Part shown: positions 34,561-46,159 of the stretch, piece after piece
Position numbering within the stretch: the stretch's first letter is position 1
How the letters are laid out: each line of letters opens with the position of its first letter
Source: Imbricaverruca yamaguchii
Taxonomy: Eukaryota > Arthropoda > Thecostraca > Neoverrucidae
NCBI GenBank assembly: GCA_034440575.1
Contig: JAOTOL010001602.1
Span: 1,832,501-1,896,500 of the forward strand
Reading direction: 5' to 3'
DNA length: 64,000 nucleotides
Notes under the pieces: generated by a model
What the model was told of the DNA's origin: nothing
Seen by the model: the letters and a program-made list of their open reading frames with translations, nothing else
The model's database searches: none
Position numbers and translations under genes: made by a program

Positions 34561-37500
34561 ACATAGCATCCAGCACAGTTGACTTTATGACTTTATGAAG
34601 TTGGTTGAGGGTAGGAGGGCGGGGGGTGAAAGTACCATTTTGTCTGTTAAGGCCGCCCCGAAAATTATTGAGATGTAGTTACGCTTATCGAACTAATATT
34701 TAAGCTTCAGCCTGATTAAAGGGGGGCAAATCAATGAATGAGGGGGCCAATGGTCCCCTGAGCATATACAAAGTGACACCTCTGCAACGGTTACCTGGGA
34801 CGCTATGGAGGTCTCCACCCAACCAATGCTTCAAGTAGGGTATCTTAGCCGGTATGCGCATTTTTATCTAATTAATTTACTGGCACGAAGTGCGTTTCCG
34901 CAGCGGTGAAAGTGTTCGTGTTTATCGGTATGGCGATGGTGCCACACGTGGGCATAACGCGCGAGCACACGAGCTCGATCACCACTGGAAGCGAAGTGGA
35001 TATGTTCCGTGTATTTAAAAGACGATGCGAAAAGAATCTACATCACGACTATGGGACACGCACGGAAATATTGGGCATACAGCATGATGCCACTGCGGGT
35101 AACATAGGTGTATTGGACATGGTATGTACATCTGGTCAGCACCGGCTCGGTTCAGTTTTCACGCGCTGCTATAATTGCTATTTCTCCCACAGATGCAACC
35201 AAGGATCCTATTCACTTAGGAGCCAAAAATACACCCGATCAAGCAAGAACATTTGATATTTCTACCACGTAAACTGGAGATTTGCAATGCTCTTCGCTCA
35301 CCGACAATTTATTTGTCATGATATTTTGTTTTGTCTGACTCCTTAAGGAACTCGTAGCCCTTGCCCTTCCCGAACAAGGGTCCTTAGCTTCCGGATGGTG
35401 CTCGTCCTACGGGTGGGCATAAGCGGTTTTCACGAAGTTGTTTTCTAGCCTCATTGTTTGCGAGTTGTTCTCTTAATACATGGACTAATGATGAAGCACC
35501 AGCTAAGCAGGGATTGTTCCTGCGCTCATCGATCCGAAACTGTGATTCAATTACCCAACTATGTTCTGTAATCTGCCAGGTGGAGCACATTATTACACCA
35601 CGGCGCTTTTGTTCCCGGTGCGTTCTTTGGAACTATGTCTGTGCCGTATGCCTATCATTTACAAAGACCGGGCCCGTGGGAAGCAGTTACGACTGTTTTG
35701 CCCATTTTGATGTCTTGTCCATATTAACACGCTCAGATACCTCAGAATAGGCCCAGCGCGAGTGGAGATTATGCTTCATGAGCCACTCGAAATGCTTTGT
35801 CCCACCTATGCCGTCGCGTTTCGTGCCAGCTCGATCATTCTGAAACAGGGCCGCCAATTGGACTACCAAAAGCCCGGCCATGTGGCAATTCAATTATGTC
35901 TTCTAAATATGATTTGAGCATTCACCGGTCTTCACTCACAGTTCATGATCTACAACTAGACCAAATGTCCACATGATGTGGTGATGCCATGCCTTTTGCA
36001 GCGTTGTTGGACAGTGAACGCATGCGAAAGGCTCGGGCACGCTAAATAAGTCATTCTACACTACCCAAGCCTGGCTCCGTCACAGTCTTCCATTTTATCA
36101 TTCAGTCACACTGACCTCATTCTACATTTGATTTCGTTTTCCAAGAATCAGAATGTCCGACAATTGATTTTCATTTCAGTGTCCCATCTGAAAGCCGAAG
36201 GTTTTCTTCACCGTAGTGGAAGTTGAAATCTTGATGGGATATCTTCTCCGTCTGCCAGCCATCTCGGCTCGCAAATGGAATGACCGAGCCGGACCCACCG
36301 CCGCGGAATTTAACCGCCGTCAGTCGGCCGTGCCAAGATGACTACGCTCACGATATGAATATTTGCCGATCATGGTTGGTAGTGATGGGCTTTAATTTGA
36401 TGTACCTCGTACTCATCGCACAGGTCGTGAACACAATACGTGGTGGTCAACTTAGATCGGCATCGTTTAAACCTTTATATGTGCAGAGACGATCTTCTTT
36501 AGACTTCGCCTCAAGGTTTTTCTACTACGAAATGTATGCTACTCATTTGCATTGACATACCTTTCATTTTATGTGGGTGTATTTTAATTTCTGATAGAAT
36601 TGCTGGCGGTCTTAAGTCAGCCATAAAACGATGGATGTTTTTCTTGGAAGCGTTAACAGATGACAAGAAAAAATCACATCGGAATGTGCTTCTTGTTCAT
36701 TTGAAGCGAGTCCGCGGACTATTTGGTCACGTGACACATGGTTCTAAGTATAATTGGCGTCACAAATGGCTTGACAGTAAGGTGCGACGTCCTGGCACCT
36801 AAATATCCCATATAGGAATGCTGTTTCCCACCACACCAAGGTACCATTGGCGTCACAAAACACTTAGGGTGAGCAAGTGTTTGTGACGACAATAGTACCA
36901 TGAAAGTGAACTCAACAGTTGGGCTGTGCGTCCTGGCACCTGGATTTCTTGCATAGGTGTAATGATTCCGAGCCCACCTGTGCCCTAGCAGTATATTAAG
37001 ATGTCATGACGCCCAGCCAAAGTGCCAAGCCATTTGTGCCGTCAATAGTATCTATGGCCGGTTTGCCTCTGGCGGTCCACGCCTGAATCCTCTAACCATC
37101 TGGTCACGTGGCACAAGCTTGCAGGCTCATATGGCTGGCTTTCATTTCATAGGCTTTCACAGGTTCATAGGTCCACGCCTGAGTACGTGTGCCATCTGGT
37201 CTGGATTGAAACAGATTGTAAGTGCATACGACTGGTTTGCATGTGAAGGAAGTAAGTTTTGGGGTACGTGCGAATTCACAATGCAATATAAAGGTGCATT
37301 CATGGTGAAATCAAATCGGGAGCGAATTAAGTTTTGCATAGCTAAGCCAACTGAGATCTTTGGAGATCAGCGCAAAGATGAATCCATCTTCGGGGTGAGG
37401 GTGAGGGCAGTCGTGGAGGACGACAAATTGTTCAGTTACGGGAATAATTGTTCGAATTCTGAAAAACGGTCATGTCTGGAACGACTTAAACATGAAGCTG

Positions 37501-38164
37501 GGAATGAGACGAGGACAGACATAGGTAATATTTCATCCGCAAAATGACTCATGATTTGTGGGAAATCGCGAAGCACCTTCTCCTTCTCAAAAGTCATCGT
37601 GCGGAGCATGCGCTTATCGCCTGGGCTGTTTCTTTGGAGCAGTGTGACCTACGTCCGTCGGCACGCGCTCCTTCGCTGGCGACACAAACACAGCATGCGG
37701 CAGCCATTTTGCCGGCCCGCCAGAGGCGAACAGGCGGCCCATAACGGCGTGCCTGAGCGGCTCGGCAGAAATTCACAGTCGGTCGCGCGACGTTCGGGCG
37801 CGTCGCCGCCGCCTCCCGGGGACGGTTTGCCGCCATGACTGTCGCGGGCCTCGTTGGCGCGGCGTCTCATATAGCCAGGAGATTGGGGTGGGCACCGTCC
37901 AGCTGAGCCCGGCGAATAATGTGCCGGCGGCCGCAAAACGCCGGCCGACAACAGCCGGCCGCTAGTTTCCTGCTGGCGGCGGCATGCTATGCCGGGGAAA
38001 TTCGTGGACTACTCCACTGATCAGAGGACATCCCGGCAAATACGTGGCTCCTGTATGACCAGCGGCAATCGATGGGAGCCATCCACACATATTAAGCCAA
38101 TCATTACGGGCGAATATGGGACTGGCTGGATGCACGGATAGTCGGTGCACAGCCTGTGTAAGTG
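34561..38164. other. Non-coding stretch, no gene identified
   Basis: Several open frames of 60 to 140 codons occur on both strands, none with a domain I recognise. 37640-37960 is GC-rich with GGCCG-type palindromic words. 36710-37110 holds the hairpin module described separately. Confidence 0.4.
36782..36960. other. Hairpin (36840-36899) flanked by a direct repeat
   Basis: Arms 36840-36865 and 36875-36899 (GGTACCATTGGCGTCACAAA... against its complement, about three mismatches or gaps) with a 9-nt loop. On either side lies a direct repeat: TGCGACGTCCTGGCACCTAA near 36783 and TGTGCGTCCTGGCACCTGG near 36926, each followed by CATA(T)AGG. The word GGCGTCACAAA also occurs at 36757. Probably a degraded palindromic transposon. 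Confidence 0.7.
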
Positions 38165-38568
38165 CCCCGACAGACTCTGACAAACAGGCAAACTGACACA
38201 TACAAACACGTACAGACACAAACAGACACAGAAACACCGACAGATACAGACAAACAGACAGATGCAGACACACAGACAAGTGCAGACACACAGACAGGTA
38301 CATACACACAGACATACATACATAAATAGACAGACACAGAGACACACACAGACATACCAAATTGACAAACAAGCAGACAGACGGGCAGACATACTGGCAG
38401 ACAGATATACAGACATACAGACATACAGACATACAGACATACAGACATACAGACATACAGACATACAGACATACAGACATACAAACAGACTGACAGACAG
38501 ACAGACAGGCAGACAGACTGACAGACTGACAGACAGACATACAGACAGACAGACAGACAAACAGACAT
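38165..38568. repeat. ACAG/ACAT tetranucleotide microsatellite
   Basis: Interrupted ACAG units with a central block of the octamer CAGACATA. The minus strand reads as Cys-Leu-Ser-Val repeats in all frames; artefact. Confidence 0.95.
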
Positions 38569-39201
38569 TTATGTGCACACCTACGTCCTACGTGAGACAG
38601 TCCACAAGCGGCCACCGGTGGCTGCGCATCGGGCGGCGCTAGGCCTGACGAGCAGATCACGTGTCCACCTGGCCGTCCACCTACGATGCAAACCGTGTGA
38701 CGTCATCGGCCGCCCACCTATGACACAGCCGTGTGACGTCATTGGCCGTCGGCGACACGTGTCGGTTCATTAGATGAGCGGCGACGCTCGCACTGATGCT
38801 CGGACGAGCACGTACTCGTCGGTGTGCAGCCACTCGGCGCCGGCTCGAATCAGCCGAGCGGCGGCAATTCGGCCCGACTCGGCGAGCCGACGACCCACGC
38901 TACCGGCGCGGCGGGGCGGCTGCGCACTGCAGAGCTGGCAGTGCGGGCCCGACAGAGCTTCAGCGGAGCACCTCGTGCTGCGGAGAGGCGTGACGCCCTG
39001 CCATGCTCTCGGGCGCAGCGCAGTTCGCTTCAGCTGTTTAGCTCATTTGCATGGTGGTTAACGGGAATTGCTAATTACAGACGACGACATGTAGTGTGGT
39101 AGTTGGCTATGAAAAGCAACCTAGAATATAGATGAGCATGCGAAGAAGCACGAGACTACATTATCTGCACATACGTCATCGCATGGCGTCGGAACTCGTG
39201 A
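38569..39201. other. CpG-rich segment with two cAMP-response-element words
   Basis: A local tandem duplication carries GTGTGACGTCAT twice; the palindrome TGACGTCA lies at 38698-38705 and 38734-38741. The region to 39000 is CpG-rich without a supported gene. It could be a CpG-island-like regulatory segment, but no transcript is visible downstream other than the retroelement relic. Confidence 0.4.
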
Positions 39202-40983
39202 AGTGTGTCGTCTCGGCCTCTTGGCTATCGCTTCGCGGAGATCAGGTGCCTAGCGTTTGCGGACGACCTGGCACTGATCTTCCCCACCGCCGAGGCTGTT
39301 CGGCGTGGGCTTGGCGTGTTCGAGCGCGGCTGCCGCTGATGTGGGCTGCAGCCGAACCAAGCAAAATCAGGACTGCTGTCGGTGCGGGCCGTCGCCCCGT
39401 CCAACCTCACGCTGTGTGGGGTGCCGCTGCCCGCCATCCAGGAGGGCAGCTCTTACCGGTACCTGGGTCGACAGGTGGGCCATACTCGACTCTCGCAGCC
39501 GCCGCTGCAGGTGCTGGCTGAAGCGCGTCGGGATGCTGAAAGGCTGTGCGATTCGGCTCTTGAGCCTTGGCAAAAGCTGGACGCGCTGCGTACTTTCATT
39601 GTCCAGCGACTCACCCACTGCCTGCGGCTCGGCGTACTGCCTAAGGGGCCACTTCGAGCTTTCGACGTGGCGCTCCGCTGGCGAGTGAAGGGGATCCTCG
39701 GCGTGCCGTGCAGTGGCGCCGGGGGTTACCTGTACGCGCCTGTCTCGTCGGGTGACGTGGGGATGACGGAGTATGTGGCGGAGGCGGACGTCTTAATGGC
39801 GGCTGCCACGCCGCAGCTCCTCCGCTCCCGTAACCCCGAGACGGCGCGCCTCGCCAGCGTCGAGCTCGAGACTGTGGTTCGGCGTCGGCTCGGCCGGGCA
39901 CCCACACCAGCTGACCTGGCAGCCTACTTGAATGGGGAGCGGATGCGAGATGGCGGTGACGTGTCCTCACGGTTCACACGTACTCGTGTCGCCACTGTGG
40001 CGCTGGCCTCCCGAGTGGCCATTGCGTGGCATGCTGCCGTCCCCGGCCCGGTGCTCCACATGGGCACCGCGGCTGTCGAGCCGCGCAGGGAGGCCCGCAC
40101 TGTCCGGGATGCGATCCACCAACGCTCGCTGGCTGACCTCCTGGCCAAGCCCCACCAGGGCAAGGTCATGGATTGTGGCGCACGGGACCGGCGCTGCCGG
40201 CGCTGTGGCTACGCCAAATGGACGCTGCCTCATGTTCTCAATCACTGTAGGCCGCACAGTGCTGCGTTTCAGTTGCGCCACAACGCAGTGCTGTCCCGCC
40301 TCACCAAAGCGGTGCCGCAGCGTGGTGGAACGGAGCTGCGCGTCAATCGACGGGTGCCGGGCGTGGACTCTGCTCTCCGCCCGGACCTGGTTGTGACACG
40401 TGGCAACGAGGTCTCGTTGGTCGATGTTACCATCGCCTTCGAGAACCGAACCGCTGCGCTGCGTGCCGCTGCCGACGGGAAGCTGGCGAAGTATGCCCCC
40501 CTCGTGGAGCAGCTTTGCCAGCAAGGCAAAACGGCCTCGATCCACGCCTTCGTCCTGGGCTCCCTCGGCACTTGGTGCCGGGGGAATGAGGCCGTGCTCA
40601 AACAGCTGCGCGTTAGTCGCTTTTATGCGAAGCTGATGCGTCAGCTGATGGTGAGTGACACCCTGAGGTGGTCCCGTGACGTTTACGTCGAGCTCTCGAG
40701 GGGCTCTCGATGGCTCCGCCCTGGGGGTTCCTTGTCCTTCCCTAGGGCCCACCTACCTTTCGGGCTTTACGGCGGCGGCTGGCGCTGCCTGGGGCGGCGC
40801 TGGGTGCTGCCGCCCCGGTCTTTTGCCCGGCCGCATGACGGTCGGGCCGCGGGGTGGCGCGCCGACTGTGTTGTGTTGTCGCGCCGCTCCGGGCTGGGGC
40901 GCGTGGTGCCCACGCCGGGCCTGTCTTTCGGGCCGCGGCGTGGGACGTGTGTTTTTTTTAACGTTTTAACGTGTCTGTTTTAG
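39202..40983 (+). pseudogene. 5'-truncated R2-type non-LTR retrotransposon polyprotein, one in-frame stop
   Basis: The frame opens just after a stop at 39199 and shows the end of a reverse transcriptase: RFAEIRCLAFADDLAL, with catalytic motif FADD at 39256-39267. An in-frame TGA at 39337-39339 then interrupts it, after which it runs open to a TAG ending at 40983. Downstream are a zinc-knuckle-like CRRCGYAKWTLPHVLNHC (about 40195-40248; Cys-Cys-His-Cys) and the restriction-like endonuclease signature: RPDLVV (PD at 40381-40386), VDVTIAFE (D at 40423-40425) and a following KLAKY. This order, RT then CCHC then PD-D-K endonuclease, defines the R2/NeSL class of LINEs, which make a nick and reverse-transcribe their RNA at the cut. 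The N-terminal DNA-binding part and most of the RT are missing. The copy cannot move by itself. Confidence 0.88.
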
Positions 40984-41335
40984 GGCGGGCCGTCTCTAGG
41001 GCCACGGTCTTTATGGCCCTTTTGGCCGCTGTGGTCCACTTTTTATTGATATGTTTTTGTTCGTAGTGTTATGCTGTGATGTTTTCATTGTTTTTGTTAT
41101 TGTTTTGTTATTGTTAAATTAGAGGGCGGCCCGCCCGGCATCTTACATGCCCTTGAAAAAATTGCTTTTATGCTGGTGTTGCGGCCGCGGCAATGTTTCC
41201 AATTTATGTGTTTGATCGGGTGCGCTCCCGGGCGGCCTACCACGCCTGGAGTCGGCCGCCGGGAGCGCACCAGAGCAGATTTGTGGGTGGCCGGGCACCT
41301 GCGTGGTGCCCGGCCACGTGTGAATGTCCTTGTCA
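40984..41335 (+). mobile_element. 3' untranslated tail of the R2-type element, structured
   Basis: Follows the stop codon. After a T/G-rich stretch there are two strong stems: 41219-41237 with 41254-41271 (GGTGCGCTCCCGGGCGGCC against its complement, one base shorter on the right), and 41287-41299 with 41305-41317 (GTGGCCGGGCACC, perfect, 5-nt loop). In R2 elements a folded 3' UTR is what the reverse transcriptase binds, so these stems are good candidates for that role. The exact 3' end is uncertain; I see no clear poly(A) or target duplication. Confidence 0.65.
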
Positions 41336-42135
41336 GATGAAATGCAACGGTGAAACATTTTTTTGGTGAATATATGAAAATCTGTCGATACTGCACTTTA
41401 TCACACATATGCACTGATATGTACCGCCACCACACGGCTTACCATTATCTGTGCCACTAGAAAAAAATATCTGATTCCAGGCATATTCTATATTTGCTGG
41501 TTACACGAGCTTCTCCGACAATTGAACCATGCCAACATCTAGTCCGCAGACCATGAATGCTTGTCCAGTTGTGATCACTGAAGTAGGTTTTAAGTCCACT
41601 TGATCCAAGCTACCATCACACAAACACAAGGGTCGCGTCTAATATCTTAATTATTAAGTCCGATTAGTTAAGACGAATGCAAAAGCTTTACCAACTGAGC
41701 GTCAAATCTAGCATTGCATCTGACCAGCATGTAAAATAGAAGCAAAAATGGAGCCATGCACATCTGCGAACACCTTCAAAGACTAGATATTCACACACCA
41801 AGAATGTGGACGGTTATCTAAGTGCTCCACTTCTGGATGACAGCGTATAGGTCTGTATCATAACATCTGACTGATACCAGAAGGCTGGGTTGATACATAT
41901 CCACGCATTCATGGCGATGCAGTCGTGTAGTATTCGTCGTGGCAACGTGAACAATTCTAAATAAACAGAAGCACATAAATAGAGCCGAGTACGTCTCAGG
42001 AGTGGTAATTTCATGGGCAACCCCTTCGATCAATGACCCGTACTAAGCAACGAGATGTCATTCGTGTTTAGTTCGCACTGACGGACAACTTTATTCCGCC
42101 AGACGAACGGGACGAGTCGAGCGAGCAGGACAAGC
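41336..42135. other. Non-coding, upstream of the host gene
   Basis: AT-rich unique sequence, with no repeat or supported gene. It would hold promoter or intron sequence of the gene that begins at about 42.1 kb. Confidence 0.45.
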
Positions 42136-42171
42136 ATGACGTCACAGCATGAACGGCCTGCTCAGCTGTAG
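42136..42171 (+). promoter_or_regulatory. cAMP-response-element palindrome and tiny upstream frame before the gene start
   Basis: The palindrome TGACGTCA occupies 42137-42144, five bases before the first in-frame ATG of exon A at 42149. It also overlaps an ATG at 42136 that opens an 11-codon frame closing with TAG at 42169-42171, across the main start. If this is a 5' UTR, the small frame could lower initiation at the first ATG and favour the second one at 42335. Confidence 0.35.
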
Positions 42172-44873
42172 CGAGCAGAGGATCGACCAGCTCTTCCCCA
42201 AGTGTCACGTGCGACCCGGATCGACGGCGTCGCACCGGCATGTGAGCCACACCACCGCCCGTGCGACGACCGCCACCCGCCTGGATTGTGACCACTCGCG
42301 TCGGCTGCCGGACGCCAGCGGCAACGACGCCACCATGACCGACGCGCGCGGCGACGAGCCGTCGGCCGAGCAGCGCGACTCGGACTCGAGCGCCGAGCCG
42401 CCGCGCGAGTCGAGCCGCAGTCGACCGACTCGGCGGCGGCCGGCGCGGGAGGCGCGCTGCCGGCCGCCGTCGGGCACGACGCGCGCCGACGCGCCGGCCG
42501 GCGACTCGCTCGACCTGGCCGTGCTGGGCCTGCGGCCCCTGCGCGAGACGTCGCTGCTGGGCGCTGCACCGGCGGCCGCCGGCGCCGGCGCTCGCGTCCG
42601 ACTGGCCGTCGGCGAGACGCCCGTCAGAGGCACCGTCGTGTTCGACGACATCGGCGACCTGGAGGCGCCGTCGGCCGTCGCCATCGCCGAGTACGAGGGC
42701 TCTCCGCGCCGCTACGGCGGCCGCCTGGCGCCGGCCGCGCAGCAGCGCTGCTGGCGCACGGCCGGCGCCGAGCGGAGCCTTGACGCCGGCCTGGAGCGCA
42801 GTCTTGACTTCGGCACCGAGCACGGCTTGAGCCGTGGAAGTCAGCACGGTCTGGATCAGGATGCTGAAGCAAGTCTGAACGCTGGCGTGGAGCGCAGTTT
42901 GGATCGTGGCGCAGGTCGCACTCGCGACTTTTGCATGGTGTATCAGCTAAGTCGCGGTGCAGAGCTGGCTCTAGAACGTGGTACGGAGATGGGCCGTGAC
43001 ACGGAACGGTGTCTAGATCGTGCTGTAGAGCTTGGTGTTGATTACAGCATGGAGCGGCGTCCAAACCGTGGCACAGAGCGACGTCTAGATATTAGCGTGG
43101 AACGGAATCTAGACCGTGGTACAGAGCTAAGTCTGGACTGCGGCATCGAGAGACGTCTAGATTACAATATGGAGCGAAGTCTAGACTATGGTTCTGAGCT
43201 AAGTCTGGAATGCAGCACTGAAAAACGTCTAGATTGCAATATGGAGCGAAGTCTAGATTGTGGCACCAACATAGATTTCGAACGTAAAACATGGCGTTGT
43301 CTAGATAGCGGTACAAAACTAGGATTAGACCGCGGTGCAGAGCGAAGTCTAGACCGTGGAACAGTTCGAGGACTAGACCGAGGTGCAGAGCGAGATCTTG
43401 GCTGTGGAGCAGAATGGGGTTTACAACGTGGTACAGAGCGGGGACTAGGCCGAGGTGCAGAACGAGCCTTACACTGCGATTCAGATTACAAGACGGAACG
43501 AAGCTCGAATCGCTACATTGAGTCCGGCCCAAACGACGGTGCGGAGCGAAGCCTGGGCTACGACCTGGACCGAAGTATGGACTGCGATACTCAGCGAAGC
43601 ATGGACTGCGGTATGCAGCGAGGTTCAGACTACACTCCGGAGCGACGTTTGAACGGTAGTATGGACTGTCGATTGGCGCTTGGAGAAAATCCAGAGTCGG
43701 ATCGAGTCAGGCGCCAAGACTCGTACGTCAGCTCTCCGGACCGCGAGATCGTGGAGGAGGCGGAGCCTCGACCATCGCCCCGGCACACCACCCATCACTC
43801 GCAGTACCTCAGCGTGGCCGCCGACTGCGCTGAAGCTGCCGACGGTACGGTCTGCCCGGCGTCGGCGCCATCTAAGCCGGCGCGCCTGACAGCAGCCACG
43901 CCGCCGTTCCTCTCGTACGGCGCGGCCGAGGGCGAGCGGCCGGCGCGCGGCCACCTGTTCAGCGGCGACGCTCCGCCGGCCGAGCCGGACCGCGACGGCG
44001 GCGCCGCCGAGACGGCGGCCGTGGCCAGTTGCTCGGGCACGGCCAGCTCGTCGTCGGGCTACCTGGGCTCGCACGGCTCTGACGCGTCGGAGCCGGCCGA
44101 CGGAGAGCCGGCCGGCGCGCCGCTGACCAGCGTCAGCCTGGTGGGCCGGCTGGCGGGAGGTCGCCACTCGCCGCGGGAGCGCGGCTGCCCGCTGGCCATG
44201 TCGCCGCTGGCCATGTCGCCGCCGGCCAGCGACACCGACCGCGGCGGGTCGGGGCCGGAGCCGGAGCCGTCCGAGACGAGCTCGCCGCCGGCCGGCCGGC
44301 CGCCGCTCATGCCCGTGCTGGAGGACGGCCTGTCGGACGACGACGGCGACGGCGACGACGACGACGCTGATGACGGCGACGACGACGACGATGACGACGA
44401 AGACGACGACGACTCGACAGAGGAGGCCGGGCCGCTGAGTCGCGCTGCCGCCACGCTGCTGCGCCGACACATCGAGAGGCTCGAGTCGGAGTTGCGAGAC
44501 CGCAGAGCCGAGCCGCCAGCGAGTCAGCTGCCACACTCGGCCGACGTGACACCGATCCACCAGCCCGACCAGACACTTGCCGACACCATACCCACCCGCC
44601 AGCCGGACCAGATACCAGGTGACACCACACCCACCCGCCAGCTGGACCAGATACCAGACGACATCACACCCACACGCCAACCGGACCAGAGACCTGCCGA
44701 CATCACACCCACCCGCCATCCAGACCAGAGAATAGCCAACATCACGCCCACACGCCAAAGAGAGGTGGAGGCGTACCTGTGCCAACAGCAGCAACAGCAG
44801 CAGCAGCACCAGCAGCAGTGTGGGACACGCTACAGGAGCAGTGATCTGGACCTGAGATCACTAGATCCATTAG
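42149..44873 (+). CDS. Exon A of a predicted low-complexity protein
   Basis: The frame is closed upstream by TGA at 42137. The first ATG is at 42149; a later ATG at 42335 (residue 63) has the stronger context GCCACCATGA and may be the real start. Numbering from 42149: a GC3-rich head to about residue 205, including LDLAVLGLRPLRETSLLG and VVFDDIGDLEAPSAVAIAEY; about 38 copies of an 8-residue repeat of the type ERSLDRGT (residues 208-510); a Ser/Ala/Gly-rich disordered part; an acidic Asp/Glu run (about 728-756); a short probable helix, LLRRHIERLESELRDRR; six 13-residue TPTRQPDQIPxDI repeats (about 801-871); and a Gln run. The donor TTAG|GTATGA at 44873/44874 leaves phase 1 and matches exon B. 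Codon bias in the head and tail supports coding. I do not recognise the family. It is probably disordered and scaffold-like, which is inference only. Confidence 0.65.
42770..43678 (+). repeat. Coding 24-bp repeat (8 residues), about 38 degenerate copies
   Basis: Consensus GAGCGAAGTCTAGACCGTGG-TACA, encoding E-R-S-L-D-R-G-T and variants (LDYG, LDCN, LGRG). Unlike the non-coding arrays here, copies have diverged heavily at the nucleotide level, yet the 24-bp phase and the E..LD.G pattern persist with no frameshift or stop. That is the mark of selection on a protein repeat. GC content is lower than in the flanking coding sequence. Confidence 0.85.
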
Positions 44874-45976
44874 GTATGAAGCATTCTAATGATTAGTAGG
44901 GCAGCCAGGAGAGCCCAGTGGACACATTGCTACGTTCCCCGTCGTTTTGCCCGGGACACAATTCCGATTCGCTTCGCTCGTCACAAATGACTTCGGTTGA
45001 GCTCACTGGATGGATCTCGTAAGTTCTCTTCTGGTCCAATATTTTCCAGTGAAGAGCGTGCACAGAATAGCGTAAAGAGGTGCTAACGGTGCCAACTACT
45101 GTGGGGGATGGGGTTGAGCATGTTCCATGAAAATTATTAGCTCCCCGCCTTAAAGTTTTGGTTGTTCCCCTGCTAATGCACTGGCGCGGTGTGGCTAGCG
45201 TTACCATTGTCATTACACATGTTTGTAAGTATCGTATCACGTTTACATCCTATCCACCTGCGATCCATGTTAAGCGCGAACTCAAGCTGTGGTACCGAGA
45301 ACAAGACTTTTCTTTATCTTCGGGGGCGTTTTTACCGAAACATAGAGCCAGAAACGCGTGGCCGTAACTCGCGACTCCGACATCGCTCTCGCTCAAAGAT
45401 GGATTTAATATTTTGACTTCTTGATCACACACCATAAATTATCGTCACAGTTGTCACAATATTATCGTGTCGCTGTAGCTGTGGGTCGGATACGTCACCA
45501 GACGCCCAGAAGGAGATGCGTGATAATTGTATAGTAGCTGTATAGGTTTTCGGTGAAGCTCGTCGCCATTTTTGACGAAGGTTGTGTTTTTCAATAAGTG
45601 AATCGACAGGCGGTAGTTTCTCAGATCATCTCGCAGGCAAGGGAAGGACGCCATGTTTGCGCATAAGTGTGAACTCAAGAACGATTAATATCAAACACGG
45701 TCCTAAAATCATGCTGTCTAATATAACATTTACGAAGGCTTTAGGTGTAAGGCGAATGATACCTAGGATGATCCTCGACGGACATTGGGACAAGATAAAA
45801 CGTCTGAGGCGTCACACGCGTTACATCCCAGATTGCGTTACAGACACCGAATAAAGACCGTTACCAGCGGCGTCCTCTATTTTCGTCCGTTGTGCAGTGT
45901 TGTCTGCATGTTCACATTTAGGGTCCGGTACGTATCATTGGCCATATGCTTGGCCAAGAAGCGAGCATTGTTTTGA

Positions 45977-45978
<2 letters not shown>

Positions 45979-46050
<72 letters not shown>

Positions 46051-46065
46051 GCATATGTATATATT

Positions 46066-46151
<86 letters not shown>
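45979..46151. repeat. (TA)n microsatellite, interrupted
   Basis: Two TA runs separated by CTGCATATGTATATATTTATAT around 46049-46070. Length is likely variable between individuals. Confidence 0.97.

Positions 46152-46159
<8 letters not shown>

Noticed and set aside
38021..38578. Cys/Val/Ser-rich minus-strand proteins
   Set aside because: Translation of an ACAG microsatellite; all frames give the same kind of peptide.
42068..42847. 259-codon minus-strand frame
   Set aside because: Antisense shadow of the GC3-rich head of exon A, Arg/Ala-rich with no domain.
43625..44809. 394-codon frame antisense to exon A
   Set aside because: A shadow of GC-rich, low-complexity sense coding sequence; the sense strand has the splice donor and the coherent repeat domains.
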